A stretch of 64,000 bases of DNA, from contig JAEWAK010000028.1 in the NCBI GenBank assembly GCA_023391695.1, positions 1 through 64,000 of the forward strand, read 5' to 3'. Of this stretch, positions 27,186-36,004 are shown in pieces. The notes under the pieces are model-generated. The model was not told where the DNA came from, did not search any database, and worked only from the letters and a program-made list of their open reading frames with translations. This stretch comes from Bacillota bacterium. Its GTDB lineage: Bacteria > Bacillota > Clostridia > Lachnospirales > Lachnospiraceae. A program made the translations under genes and the position numbers. Position 1 is the stretch's first letter; every line of letters starts with the position of its first letter.

Positions 27186-28138
27186 TGGATAGCTTATATT
27201 TTATAGTACAGCAGACGATGTTTTTTGCAATTCCTCTGTTGATTGTTGCACTTGGGGGAATGTTTTCGGAACGAAGCGGTGTGGTTAATATTGCTCTGGA
27301 AGGTATTATGGTTATCGGCGGCTTTATCAGCATTGCATTCATCCATATTTTCGAAAACCGTATGAGCGGCCAGCTTTTGCTGCTTTTAGCAGTGTTGATT
27401 GCCGGATTGTCAGGAGGTATTTTTTCACTGCTCCACGCCTTTGCTTCCATTAATCTGAAGGCAGACCAGACGATCAGCGGTACGGCTTTAAACCTGTTTG
27501 CCCCGGCTTTTGCAATCTTTGTTGCCAGGATGGTGCAGGGACTCCAGCAGATTCCGTTTAAAGATACCTTTCATATAACAAAAGTACCGGTTTTGGGAGA
27601 TATTCCGGTGATCGGCCCTCTGTTATTCCAAAACAGTTATATTACCACTTACTTGGGAATCGGAATAGCTATATTATCAGAAGTCGTAATTAACCATACC
27701 AGGTTTGGCTTAAGGCTGCGTGCCTGCGGGGAACATCCTCAGGCTGCGGATTCGGTCGGTATCAATGTGTATAAAATACGTTATTCCGGTGTTATTATAT
27801 CCGGTGTGCTGGCCGGTATCGGCGGACTGGTATTTATTGTCCCGACCTCTACCAACTTTAATGCAAGTGTAGCCGGATACGGCTTCCTGGCACTGGCAGT
27901 TTTGATTTTCGGCCAATGGAGAACGAAACGGATTATAGTGGCAGCGTTTTTCTTTGGTATCATGAAAACTTTTGCCTCCGCATACTCCGGCATACCGGTA
28001 CTTAAGGAATTGCCTATCTCCAATGAGGTATATAAAATGATCCCATATATTGCAACTTTAATCATTCTAGCCTTCTCTTCAAGGAATTCCCAGGCTCCAA
28101 GGGCAGAGGGTATTCCTTATGATAAGGGAAGCCGGTAA
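27185..28138 (+). CDS. Nucleoside ABC transporter permease 2
   Basis: 317 residues, BPD_transp_2 family, with FSERSGVVNIALEGIMVIGG near the N-terminus and a repeat of the RLRACGEHPQAADSVGIN loop type seen in its partner. The start overlaps the previous stop (TGATGG). Last gene of the deoC operon; a bidirectional terminator follows at 28365. Confidence 0.95.
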   Translation: MDSLYFIVQQTMFFAIPLLIVALGGMFSERSGVVNIALEGIMVIGGFISIAFIHIFENRMSGQLLLLLAVLIAGLSGGIFSLLHAFASINLKADQTISGTALNLFAPAFAIFVARMVQGLQQIPFKDTFHITKVPVLGDIPVIGPLLFQNSYITTYLGIGIAILSEVVINHTRFGLRLRACGEHPQAADSVGINVYKIRYSGVIISGVLAGIGGLVFIVPTSTNFNASVAGYGFLALAVLIFGQWRTKRIIVAAFFFGIMKTFASAYSGIPVLKELPISNEVYKMIPYIATLIILAFSSRNSQAPRAEGIPYDKGSR

Positions 28139-28189
28139 TTTATGCTGTAAGGGTAGAACTTTTTGGACGGGGCTGATAAAATATAATAA

Positions 28190-28271
28190 CAGCAATAGTA
28201 TGGAATAATAACCGAAAGAAAATAGCAACACAATCGAATAGAATAATAATCCAAAGAAAATAGCAGCAACA
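28190..28271. repeat. Imperfect tandem repeat, two 41-bp units
   Basis: Units at 28190-28230 and 28231-28271 share GAATAATAA, then CAAAGAAAATAGCA or CGAAAGAAAATAGCA. Purine-rich on the plus strand. It lies between the convergent ends of the nucleoside operon and parC; no function recognised. Confidence 0.5.
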
Positions 28272-28364
28272 AACACATCAACTAAGAAATCAGAAATAAA
28301 CTGCAAAGGGAAGGTTATCATAAGCTTTAAAAATGCAGGCAAGTAAAGGGAAATAACAAAAAAT

Positions 28365-28420
28365 GGTCCGAACCCAATAATCCTTATAATTTACAGGAAT
28401 TTTTGGTTCGGACTGTTTTT
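28365..28420. terminator. Bidirectional terminator between nucleoside operon and parC
   Basis: GTCCGAACC (28366-28374) pairs with GGTTCGGAC (28405-28413), with an A-run on the left and TGTTTTT on the right, so it can end transcription from both sides. Located 10 bp from the convergent parC stop. Confidence 0.8.
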
Positions 28421-28430
28421 GTGGCAGATA

Positions 28431-30680
28431 TTATAATTGAGCTTTCTGGCCTTTCTGCCCCCGCTTACGGTTACGGACTTTCTTAACGCTTAATTCCCTG
28501 CCGTTATAGATGAAAGCCTCATCGGATGCTTTTACAATTGCGGTAAAAGCCACCGTATCGTTTTTATCCAGGTCAATTGATTTCACACCACGGCCTGTTT
28601 TTCTCATTTCACTGATTTCTTCCAAAGAAAATCCGAGAGATAACCCTTTTTCTGTTAAGATAATTACTTTCCGGTCTCCGGATAATATTTCTCCGGCAGA
28701 AAGCATGACTATGTTTATGAGTTGGTCACCGTCTTCTAACTTTGTTGCGGCAATCATGGAACGGTTGGTTTCAAATTCCACTCCGGATACCTGTTTGATA
28801 TAACCTGATCTTGTAGAAAATACTAACTGGGATTCGAATAACTGTTCAAAGGAGGTATACATTAATATGTTTTCCTTATCTACTTTACAAAGGGTATGAA
28901 TCAGGACGCCCTTATCTTTTATCTTGCATTTGGGGATGGCAGCGGCTTTTACCTGGTACATATTGCCTTCCGCGGTAAACAGGCACAGCCTGTCCGTGTT
29001 TTTCATAAGGATAATAAACGTAAATTCTTTCAGGTTTTCTTCCGCGACACGGGAGAAACTGGAGGCATCCAGAGATTTCGTATAACCGAAACGGTCAATC
29101 AATACATAGATGTCCTCAACCTTCACTTCTTCAATATAACCCGTCGTATTATCCACATTATCCAAATGAGTTCTTCTTGGGATATTAAATGTCTTTTTAT
29201 ACTCTTTCAGGCGATTTTTAATGACTTTATAAAGTTCATTCGTATCCCCTAGAACCACTTTATATTCTGCAATGCTTTTTAATAAAGAATCATTCTCTTC
29301 GTGTAGTTTCAGTATTTCCAGACCGATCAATTTGCTTAAGGGCATGGCCAGTATGGCGTCTGCCTGGCGTTCCGTAAATTGAAGGGTGGCGGCCTCTTTT
29401 TCAGACTGCCTGGTTTTAAATTTAATATCCGTAATATCGCCACCGGTTAAACAGGCTTTTGCCTGCTTAATAGAAGAACTTCCGCGCAGGATTTCAATGA
29501 TCAAATCGATTACGTCCGTGGCCCGGATCAATCCGTCCACGATCTCCAGGCGGTTTTCCGCCTTTTCTAAAAGATGCCTGTACTCTTTGGTATAGAGTTC
29601 TTCCTGGAACCGGATAAATTCTTCCAGGATGCTTTTTAAATTAAAAACAATGGGCTGCTGTTCCTTCACGGCAAGAAGATTTACCCCGTAGGTATCTTCC
29701 AGCGGTGTTTTTTTGTACAGACCATTGAGTAAGTTATCAATATCCCTGTCTTTTTTTACTTCGACCACAATACGGATGCCTTCTTTGGAAGACTCGTCCC
29801 GGACGTCAAAGATCTCATCAAATACCTTATCCTTCATCATGGAAACAAGGCTTTCTACCAGCTTCGTTTTATTTCCGGCGATCGTATAGGGAATTTCAGT
29901 TATAACTATATTTTTACGGCCATTTTCACCGTTTTCGATTTCGACTTTGGAACGGAGGCGGATTTTACCTTCACCGGTTTCGTAAATCTGCACCATGTCG
30001 CTTTGGTTGATAATAGAACCTCCTGTGGGAAAATCCGGTGCGGGAATATACTTCATCAGTTTCTGTACCGTAATATCCGGGTTTTCCATATAAGCGATCG
30101 CCCCATCAATTACTTCCCCCGGGTTATGGGGAGGTATATTGGTTGCCATACCTACCGCAATACCGGTAGTACCGTTGATCAGCAGATTGGGGATCATGGC
30201 GGGGAGAACCTTTGGCTCTTTTTCACTGTCGTCAAAGTTGGGTATAAATTCTACCAGCCCTTTTTCCAGGTGATCCAGCATTGTCATGGCGCCGTCGGAT
30301 AAACGTGCTTCCGTATAACGCATGGCAGCAGCACCGTCCCCGTCAATGGAACCAAAGTTGCCGTGGCCGTCTACCAAAGGGATGGACAGGGAATAGTCCT
30401 CCGTCATTCTAACCAGTGCTTCATAGATGGAACTGTCCCCGTGGGGATGAAATTTACCCATGGTATCACCGACAATACGTGCACTTTTTCTGTGGGGCTT
30501 TTTTGGGTCCAGCCCAAGCTCTCTCATGGCATACAAAATACGCCTCTGAACCGGTTTTAATCCATCCCGCACATCCGGCAGTGCCCTGGCGATAATAACA
30601 CTCATGGCATAATCCCTGTAAGAATTTTTCATTTCCTCCGAAAAATCCAACTGTACAATATTCTCTGTATCTTTACTCAT
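28431..30680 (-). CDS. parC: Type IIA topoisomerase subunit A (topo IV ParC-like)
   Basis: 749 residues. Breaks and rejoins DNA. The 5Y-CAP region shows HPHGDSSIYE (positions 81-87 as in GyrA: Ser83, Glu87) and active-site Tyr122 in AMRYTEA. C-terminal beta-pinwheel blades follow (KTGRGVKSIDL, RSGYIKQVSG). No canonical GyrA box QRRGGKG was seen, and recF, dnaA or dnaN are absent nearby, so topoisomerase IV is favoured over gyrase. It is downstream of parE with a 433-bp gap full of repeats. Basic Lys/Arg/Gln tail. AAGGAGAG precedes ATG. Confidence 0.85.
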   Translation of the reverse strand: MSKDTENIVQLDFSEEMKNSYRDYAMSVIIARALPDVRDGLKPVQRRILYAMRELGLDPKKPHRKSARIVGDTMGKFHPHGDSSIYEALVRMTEDYSLSIPLVDGHGNFGSIDGDGAAAMRYTEARLSDGAMTMLDHLEKGLVEFIPNFDDSEKEPKVLPAMIPNLLINGTTGIAVGMATNIPPHNPGEVIDGAIAYMENPDITVQKLMKYIPAPDFPTGGSIINQSDMVQIYETGEGKIRLRSKVEIENGENGRKNIVITEIPYTIAGNKTKLVESLVSMMKDKVFDEIFDVRDESSKEGIRIVVEVKKDRDIDNLLNGLYKKTPLEDTYGVNLLAVKEQQPIVFNLKSILEEFIRFQEELYTKEYRHLLEKAENRLEIVDGLIRATDVIDLIIEILRGSSSIKQAKACLTGGDITDIKFKTRQSEKEAATLQFTERQADAILAMPLSKLIGLEILKLHEENDSLLKSIAEYKVVLGDTNELYKVIKNRLKEYKKTFNIPRRTHLDNVDNTTGYIEEVKVEDIYVLIDRFGYTKSLDASSFSRVAEENLKEFTFIILMKNTDRLCLFTAEGNMYQVKAAAIPKCKIKDKGVLIHTLCKVDKENILMYTSFEQLFESQLVFSTRSGYIKQVSGVEFETNRSMIAATKLEDGDQLINIVMLSAGEILSGDRKVIILTEKGLSLGFSLEEISEMRKTGRGVKSIDLDKNDTVAFTAIVKASDEAFIYNGRELSVKKVRNRKRGQKGQKAQL

Positions 30681-30744
30681 AAATCTCTCCTTTTAAATAT
30701 GAATACTCTTAAAAGCCTCATAAATATTTCACGTCTATCTTATT

Positions 30745-30895
30745 TAACCTTACAAGTAAGTCCCCCGCTTCTCAGCGAGTGTAAGCGGTGGGTTAGGGAC
30801 TTAACTTTTCAGTCGGAGTTCATGCTCCGACTGAAATACCTGCGTAGCAGGTATAAGGTTATGAGCAAGTAGCGTAGCGGATTACGAATATCCGC
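30745..30895 (+). ncRNA. Cloverleaf repeat element, copy 2, between parE and parC
   Basis: The best-preserved copy. Closing stem TAACCTTA (30745-30752)/TAAGGTTA (30854-30861); arm 2 AAGTCCC/GGGACTT (30758-30764, 30796-30802) with inner CCGCTT/AAGCGG; arm 3 TTTCAGTCGGAG/CTCCGACTGAAA (30808-30836); arm 4 TACCTGC/GCAGGTA (30837-30853), stacked directly on the closing stem; trailing hairpin GCGGAT/ATCCGC (30877-30895). Antisense to the par genes. Confidence 0.65.
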
Positions 30896-30960
30896 TTTCA
30901 CTTTATTCAGCCTGCTTTTAGATATTTTAGATGCTGTAAAAAGCTAAATTAATTTTTGTG

Positions 30961-31050
30961 ATATCATAGTATGTTTTTGTGCAGACCGTCTGAACGAAGT
31001 GAAGGAAAATCTTTTTGCAAAGATTGTAAGTAAAAACATACTTATGATAT
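30961..31050. other. Long inverted repeat with inner hairpin, between parE and parC
   Basis: ATATCATAGTATGTTTTT (30961-30978) pairs with 31032-31050 over 18 bp with one bulge. Inside, AATCTTT/AAAGATT (31008-31025) forms a second hairpin. Its inner TTTGTGCAGACCG resembles TTTGCGCCGACCG at 42738-42750, so this may be a dispersed repeat. Together with the cloverleaf copy it fills the 433-bp gap. Confidence 0.5.
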
Positions 31051-31113
31051 GATGAAAATGTTCACAACCTAATTCAGCAGCTAAATATCTTCAGCAAACA
31101 TCGGAATCATATA

Positions 31114-33045
31114 TCATATATCCAGATTAGCATATCTCGCTTCTTCCAATATGAAATTCTTTCTTGGAGGAACGTTGCTGCTCATTAAGGTACTTGTAAT
31201 TTCATCGGCTTCTACGGTGTCACTTATGGATATCTGGGCCAGAGTCCGGGTTTCGGGATTCAATGTGGTTTCCCATAACTGGTTGGCATCCATTTCCCCA
31301 AGTCCTTTGTACCGCTGAAGGTTTAAGATCTTATTTTCTGTTTTCTTACGGAACTTTTCCAGTTCGAAATCATTAAAGAGGTATTCGGATTGCTTTTTCT
31401 TTTTACCCTTTACCGCAGATTCATATTCCACTTTGTATAATGGGGGAAGGCCGCGGAATACCTTGCCTTCTAATATGAGCTCCGGCATGAAGCGGTAGAA
31501 GAAAGTGAGTAAAAGGGTACTTATGTGGGCCCCATCCACGTCGGCATCGGTTAAGATTATGATCTTGCCGTAACGGAGCTTATTAATGTCAAATTCATCC
31601 CCGATACCGCAGCCAAAGGAGGCGATCATGGATTTGATTTCATTGTTTAATAATATTTTCTCCAGAGTGGATTTTTCCACATTTAAAATCTTGCCACGCA
31701 AGGGAAGTACGGCCTGGGTCCTGCGGTTTCGTGCGGTTTTAACGGTACCCCCGGCGGAATCTCCTTCGACAATGTATACTTCGCATTCTTCCGGTTTTTT
31801 GGAGGAACAGGAAGCTAATTTACTTCTGGTATCCACATCGGATAACTGTTTCATGACGGCAGTACGTGCCTTGTCCCCGGCCCTTCTTGCCGTATAAGAT
31901 TTCATGGAATTGTCGAGGATACTTTTTAATACTTCTACGTTCTTGTCAAAATAACGCTGGACCTCTGCAGCAAATACTTCATCCACGGCACTTTTGGCGT
32001 CCGTATTCCCAAGCTTTGTTTTGGTCTGGCCTTCAAACTGGGGATCCGGATGTTTTATGGATATAATGGCTACCAGGCCGTTACGGATATCCTTACCGTC
32101 AAAATTTTCGTCTTTCTCTTTTAAGATGCCTAATTCCCTGGCGTATTGATTCATTACCCTGGTCAGGGAAGTTTTAAAGCCCGTAACGAGTGTACCTCCG
32201 TCCACTACATTAATACGGTTGCAGTATGCATTGATTTGTTCGGTATATGCATCAATATACTGAAATGCAACCTCAACCTCGATTTCCCCGCTTACGCCTT
32301 CCACATAGATCGGCTCCCCATGGAGGGAGGCTGCTTCCCGGTTTAAATAAGAAACAAAACTTTTGATTCCGAATTCTTCCTGATAGGATACTTCCTCACC
32401 GGTATTTAAATCGGTAAAGTGAATTAATAAATTTTTATTTAAAAATGCAATTTCCTTTAATTTTTTCTTAATGGTATCCGCTTTGAATTCCACTGTTTCA
32501 AATATGGTTTCATCCGGATAAAATGTGACCCTGGTTCCCGTATCACTTTTATTGCATTTGCCCACTACGGGAAGAAATCCTTCCACAAGCTCCGTAACAG
32601 GATGTCCGCCGTTCTGATATTCATCATGGTACACCTTGCCCTCCCGTTTGATTTCAACGATCATCCGGCTGGAGAGTGCATTTACAACAGAAGCACCAAC
32701 ACCATGGAGACCTCCGGATACTTTATAAACAGAACCGCCGAATTTACCGCCGGCATGCAATATGGTATAAACGACCCGGGCCGTAGGTATTTTCTTTGTG
32801 GGGTGGATATCTACCGGGACACCCCTTCCGTTATCCTGAATGGTAATACCTCCGTCTTTTTGCAAAAGGATATTGATTTGTGTACAAAAACCAGCCAGAT
32901 GTTCATCAATGGCATTATCTATAATCTCCCAGATCAGGTGATGCAGTCCCCTGGAGCCGGTACTGCCTATATACATTCCAGGACGTTTTCTAACAGCCTC
33001 CAATCCTTCCAAAACTACAATTTGACTTCCTGTATATTGTTCCAT
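31114..33045 (-). CDS. parE: Type IIA topoisomerase subunit B (topo IV ParE-like)
   Basis: 643 residues, usual ParE/GyrB length. ATPase domain with NAIDEHLAGF, DNGRGVPVD and GLHGVGASVVNALS; Toprim domain with EGDSAGGTVKTARNR and metal site DADVDGAHI; C-terminal QRYKGLGEM. Works with ParC to decatenate chromosomes; the same fold is shared with GyrB, and assignment to topo IV rests on its partner and location. AAAGGA lies upstream of the ATG. It is flanked by two cloverleaf repeats in opposite orientations, and the one upstream is in its sense direction. Confidence 0.87.
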   Translation of the reverse strand: MEQYTGSQIVVLEGLEAVRKRPGMYIGSTGSRGLHHLIWEIIDNAIDEHLAGFCTQINILLQKDGGITIQDNGRGVPVDIHPTKKIPTARVVYTILHAGGKFGGSVYKVSGGLHGVGASVVNALSSRMIVEIKREGKVYHDEYQNGGHPVTELVEGFLPVVGKCNKSDTGTRVTFYPDETIFETVEFKADTIKKKLKEIAFLNKNLLIHFTDLNTGEEVSYQEEFGIKSFVSYLNREAASLHGEPIYVEGVSGEIEVEVAFQYIDAYTEQINAYCNRINVVDGGTLVTGFKTSLTRVMNQYARELGILKEKDENFDGKDIRNGLVAIISIKHPDPQFEGQTKTKLGNTDAKSAVDEVFAAEVQRYFDKNVEVLKSILDNSMKSYTARRAGDKARTAVMKQLSDVDTRSKLASCSSKKPEECEVYIVEGDSAGGTVKTARNRRTQAVLPLRGKILNVEKSTLEKILLNNEIKSMIASFGCGIGDEFDINKLRYGKIIILTDADVDGAHISTLLLTFFYRFMPELILEGKVFRGLPPLYKVEYESAVKGKKKKQSEYLFNDFELEKFRKKTENKILNLQRYKGLGEMDANQLWETTLNPETRTLAQISISDTVEADEITSTLMSSNVPPRKNFILEEARYANLDI

Positions 33046-33102
33046 TATTCGAATCCTTTCCTAAACCTTATGACACTGCCCTGCAATGTCCTGTAGTCAA
33101 AG

Positions 33103-33244
33103 CGGATATTCACATTCCGCTTTGCGGCTCTAACCTTATGCCTGCTATGCAGGTATTTCAGCCGGAACCTTTCTCCGACCAAAACAAGTAAATCCGGGAT
33201 CCACCGTTTACGCTTTGTAAGAGGGGGACTTACCTGTAAGATTA
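33103..33244 (-). ncRNA. Cloverleaf repeat element, copy 3, upstream of parE
   Basis: On the minus strand: closing stem TAATCTTA (33244-33237)/TAAGGTTA (33138-33131); arm 3 GGTCGGA/TCCGGCT; arm 4 ACCTGC/GCAGG; trailing GCGGA/TCCGC. Arm 2 is partly decayed. It begins about 55 nt upstream of the parE ATG in sense direction, so it may be part of the parE leader. Confidence 0.6.
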
Positions 33245-33368
33245 AACAATTAGGAATATTGTAACATATATTTGGTGGAAAATCCAGTTTTTTGAACAAT
33301 CATACGTTCGCAGACAGAGGCAAATAATCCGCTTAAATACAGGGAATAGCACTGTAGTTGCCTGAGGA

Positions 33369-33382
33369 CCGGAAATTTCCGG
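33369..33382. other. 14-bp perfect palindrome
   Basis: CCGGAAATTTCCGG in the 575-bp gap between parE and the PHP gene. Could be an operator; the base composition stands out from the AT-rich surroundings. The rest of 33245-33448 showed nothing recognisable. Confidence 0.3.
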
Positions 33383-33448
33383 ATGGATAAAACCGGTAGA
33401 TAGCACCAGTTTTAAAATTACATTTTACGGCAATTCAAGGCATATGGA

Positions 33449-33477
33449 TTGAATAAATGTTATATTTATGCTAAACT
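33449..33477 (+). promoter_or_regulatory. Candidate promoter of the PHP gene
   Basis: TTGAAT (33449-33454), 17 bp, TAAACT (33472-33477). Transcription would begin at about 33484, at a truncated cloverleaf fragment (33483-33525: AAGGTTA ... AGCAAAGCGGAAT). Confidence 0.45.
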
Positions 33478-33620
33478 AATACCGGTTTAAGGTTATAGTC
33501 AGGAGCGTGCAGCAAAGCGGAATGCAAAGCCTCGTTTTGACACGGAATTGTATTAAACCGGCGGGATGCCTGGAGCCAAAATGAGTGAAAAACGCAATAA
33601 AATACAGAAAGAAGAAAATT

Positions 33621-34298
33621 ATGGATTTATATAAATACGATACCCACGTGCATACCTCTGAATCGAGTGCCTGCGCTACCATAAACGGGGCTGATCAGGC
33701 TAAATTATATAAAAAACTTGGATATTCAGGTATTATTATCACAGACCATTTTTTTAACGGAAATACTGCCATCCCCCGTAACCTGCCTTGGGAAGAATGG
33801 GTGGAAAGATTTGTGCTCGGATATGAACATGCCTTGGAAACAGGTAAAAAAATCGGGCTTTCTGTTTTCTTTGGATGGGAAGAAAGCTTTCGCGGAACGG
33901 ATTTTCTGGTATACGGTTTGGATAAGGAATGGCTTTTAAAAAATCCTGAAATATTAAACTGGGATATTTCCGAGCTCTACGGCAGGATTCATGCGGAGGG
34001 AGGTTTCCTGGTACATGCCCATCCTTTCAGGCAGGCGGACTATATTTCAAAAATACGGTTATATCCGGAATATGAGGATGCAATTGAAATTATAAATGGC
34101 TCCCATACGAATCCGGAATATAACCAAAAGGCAATTGATTATGCAAAGGTACAGAATAAACCGGTAACCGGTGGGTCGGATGCCCATCACGCCTGGTCTG
34201 AACATGTGGGGATGGTTTTTCAGCAGGAACTGAAAAATATCCGGGATTATATTGAGGGTGTGAAGCATAAAAAAGATGTTACGGTTATTCCGTTATAA
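33621..34298 (+). CDS. PHP-domain metal-dependent phosphoesterase
   Basis: 225 residues. Metal-binding motifs of the PHP fold are in order: DTHVHTSES (His9, His11), TDHF, VHAHPFR and GGSDAHHAW. Such proteins hydrolyse phosphoesters such as histidinol phosphate or nucleotides; the substrate cannot be told. The ATG at 33621 follows the AAAGAAG purine stretch, a weak ribosome site; an in-frame start 12 codons upstream has none. Single gene; a hairpin follows. Confidence 0.85.
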   Translation: MDLYKYDTHVHTSESSACATINGADQAKLYKKLGYSGIIITDHFFNGNTAIPRNLPWEEWVERFVLGYEHALETGKKIGLSVFFGWEESFRGTDFLVYGLDKEWLLKNPEILNWDISELYGRIHAEGGFLVHAHPFRQADYISKIRLYPEYEDAIEIINGSHTNPEYNQKAIDYAKVQNKPVTGGSDAHHAWSEHVGMVFQQELKNIRDYIEGVKHKKDVTVIPL

Positions 34299-34320
34299 AG
34301 ATAACACCTGGCAAACCAAT

Positions 34321-34356
34321 GCACAAAAATATACCGAAAAACGTATATTTTTGTGC
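34321..34356. terminator. 14-bp perfect hairpin after PHP gene
   Basis: GCACAAAAATATAC (34321-34334) pairs with GTATATTTTTGTGC (34343-34356), loop of 8. The U-rich right arm may aid termination although no separate U-run follows. The preceding TGGCAAACC resembles TGGCAAACAGTGCA at about 42660, hinting at another dispersed repeat. Confidence 0.45.
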
Positions 34357-34425
34357 TGACAAACTTAAGGCGGCCAAGTAGTTACAAAAAATTTATCAAC
34401 TGCATAAAATAAGTAAGAAAAGCAA

Positions 34426-34454
34426 TTGACAACTTTTTAAATATATATTATAGT
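34426..34454 (+). promoter_or_regulatory. Sigma-A promoter of lysA
   Basis: TTGACA (34426-34431), 17 bp, TATAGT (34449-34454). Confidence 0.75.
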
Positions 34455-34492
34455 GATTTCTATAATTAAAAATGAATAATTATACGAAAACC

Positions 34493-34523
34493 AATGAAGG
34501 TAATGAATGACCTTCATTATTTT
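34493..34523 (+). terminator. Leader terminator (possible attenuator) before lysA
   Basis: AATGAAGGT (34493-34501) pairs with ACCTTCATT (34510-34518), then ATTTTT. It sits only about 35 nt after the predicted transcription start and 60 nt before lysA, so it would make a short RNA unless read through. The known lysine riboswitch consensus was not seen. Confidence 0.65.
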
Positions 34524-34581
34524 TAACATAATAGATTTGCCTATTTATTAAGCCTGTCAGAAAGGCAGATTGGAGCTAAAG

Positions 34582-35844
34582 ATGAAAAAACCATTTGTAA
34601 CTTTAGAACAGTTAAAAACCATAACGGCACAATACCCCACACCGTTTCATATTTACGATGAAAAAGGAATCCGTGAGAATGCAAGAAAGCTAAAACAGGC
34701 ATTTTCCTGGAATAAAGGGTTTAAAGAATATTTTGCAGTAAAAGCAACGCCCAATCCGTTTATAATTAAGATATTGAATGAGGAAGGCTGCGGTACGGAC
34801 TGTTCTTCCTTAACGGAATTAATGCTCTCAGAGGCCCTTGAAATCAAGGGTTCTGATATTATGTTTTCCTCCAATGCTACACCGGCGGATGAGTTCATAA
34901 AAGCAAAAGAATTAAATGCAATTATTAATCTGGATGATTTTACCCATATTGATTTTCTGGAAAAAACAGTGGGGATTCCCGAGGTGATCTGCTGCCGGTT
35001 TAATCCCGGCGGATTGTTTACGGTCAGCAACAGCATTATGGACAATCCCGGAGATGCGAAATACGGTTTTACCAAAGAGCAGATGATTGAAGGCTATAAA
35101 AAGCTGTTAAAATTAGGCGCAAAACAGTTTGGAATACATTCTTTCTTAGCCAGCAATACGGTAACCAACGAATATTATCCCATTTTGGCAAAAATATTGT
35201 TTGAACTGGCAGTTGAGTTAAAGGAAAAAACCGGTGCCTACATTAAATTCATAAATTTATCGGGTGGAATAGGAATACCCTATAAACCGGACCAGCCGGA
35301 CAATGATATTATGGAAATCGGCGAAGGTGTCAGAAAAGCATTTGAAGAGGTGCTGGTTCCGGCAGGAATGTCAGATGTGGAAATCTATACCGAATTAGGA
35401 CGTTATATGCTTGCTCCTTACGGACATTTAGTGGCTACCGCCATCCATGAAAAACATATATATAAGGAATATATCGGACTCGATGCCTGTGCCGTCAATC
35501 TTATGAGGCCGGCCATGTACGGTGCATATCACCATATTACCGTAATGGGGAAAGAGAATGCGCCCTGTGATTACAAATATGATGTAACCGGTTCCTTATG
35601 TGAGAATAATGATAAATTTGCGGTTGACCGTATGCTCCCTAAAATTGACATCGGGGACCTGATCGTGATTCATGATACCGGGGCACATGGGTTTGCAATG
35701 GGTTACAATTATAATGGAAAATTAAAATCCGCTGAGTTGTTACTGAAAGAAGACGGATCCGTAGAATTAATCCGACGTGCGGAAGAACCTAAAGATTATT
35801 TTGCCACTTTTGATTTTTGCGACATTTTAAAAGATATGAAGTAA
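34582..35844 (+). CDS. lysA: Diaminopimelate decarboxylase-like PLP enzyme
   Basis: 420 residues from the ATG at 34582 (GGAG 6 nt upstream; a TTG four codons earlier is part of the ribosome site). Fold type III decarboxylase: PLP lysine Lys54 in YFAVKATPNP, glycine-rich INLSGGIGIPY, ETELGRY-like YTELGRYM, and SLCENNDKF near the C-terminus replacing the common GPICES motif. Makes lysine from meso-diaminopimelate. Related carboxynorspermidine or ornithine decarboxylases share this fold, but length and motifs fit LysA best. Confidence 0.82.
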   Translation: MKKPFVTLEQLKTITAQYPTPFHIYDEKGIRENARKLKQAFSWNKGFKEYFAVKATPNPFIIKILNEEGCGTDCSSLTELMLSEALEIKGSDIMFSSNATPADEFIKAKELNAIINLDDFTHIDFLEKTVGIPEVICCRFNPGGLFTVSNSIMDNPGDAKYGFTKEQMIEGYKKLLKLGAKQFGIHSFLASNTVTNEYYPILAKILFELAVELKEKTGAYIKFINLSGGIGIPYKPDQPDNDIMEIGEGVRKAFEEVLVPAGMSDVEIYTELGRYMLAPYGHLVATAIHEKHIYKEYIGLDACAVNLMRPAMYGAYHHITVMGKENAPCDYKYDVTGSLCENNDKFAVDRMLPKIDIGDLIVIHDTGAHGFAMGYNYNGKLKSAELLLKEDGSVELIRRAEEPKDYFATFDFCDILKDMK

Positions 35845-35894
35845 GAATAAAAAACAGATACAGAAGGTATAGTATAAAGAATACCAATGCTTTG

Positions 35895-35928
35895 AAAGAC
35901 TGTTGTAAATTTTACAGCAGTCTTTTTT
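35895..35928 (+). terminator. Terminator of lysA
   Basis: AAAGACTGTTGTAAA (35895-35909) pairs with TTTACAGCAGTCTTT (near-perfect), followed by a U-run ending at 35928. Confidence 0.9.
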
Positions 35929-36004
35929 ATGATATGGAAAATTGCGTCATATACACAAAAACGTTTCACTGAATGCACACGTGCTCGGTCAAGAATTATT
36001 TCTG

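Noticed and set aside
28431..33045. Gyrase (gyrB-gyrA) assignment
   Set aside because: No GyrA-box seen and no recF/dnaN/dnaA neighbours, so topoisomerase IV is preferred, though the families overlap.
34299..34581. Lysine riboswitch before lysA
   Set aside because: Too short, and conserved lysine aptamer motifs are absent; only a terminator and small hairpins are present.
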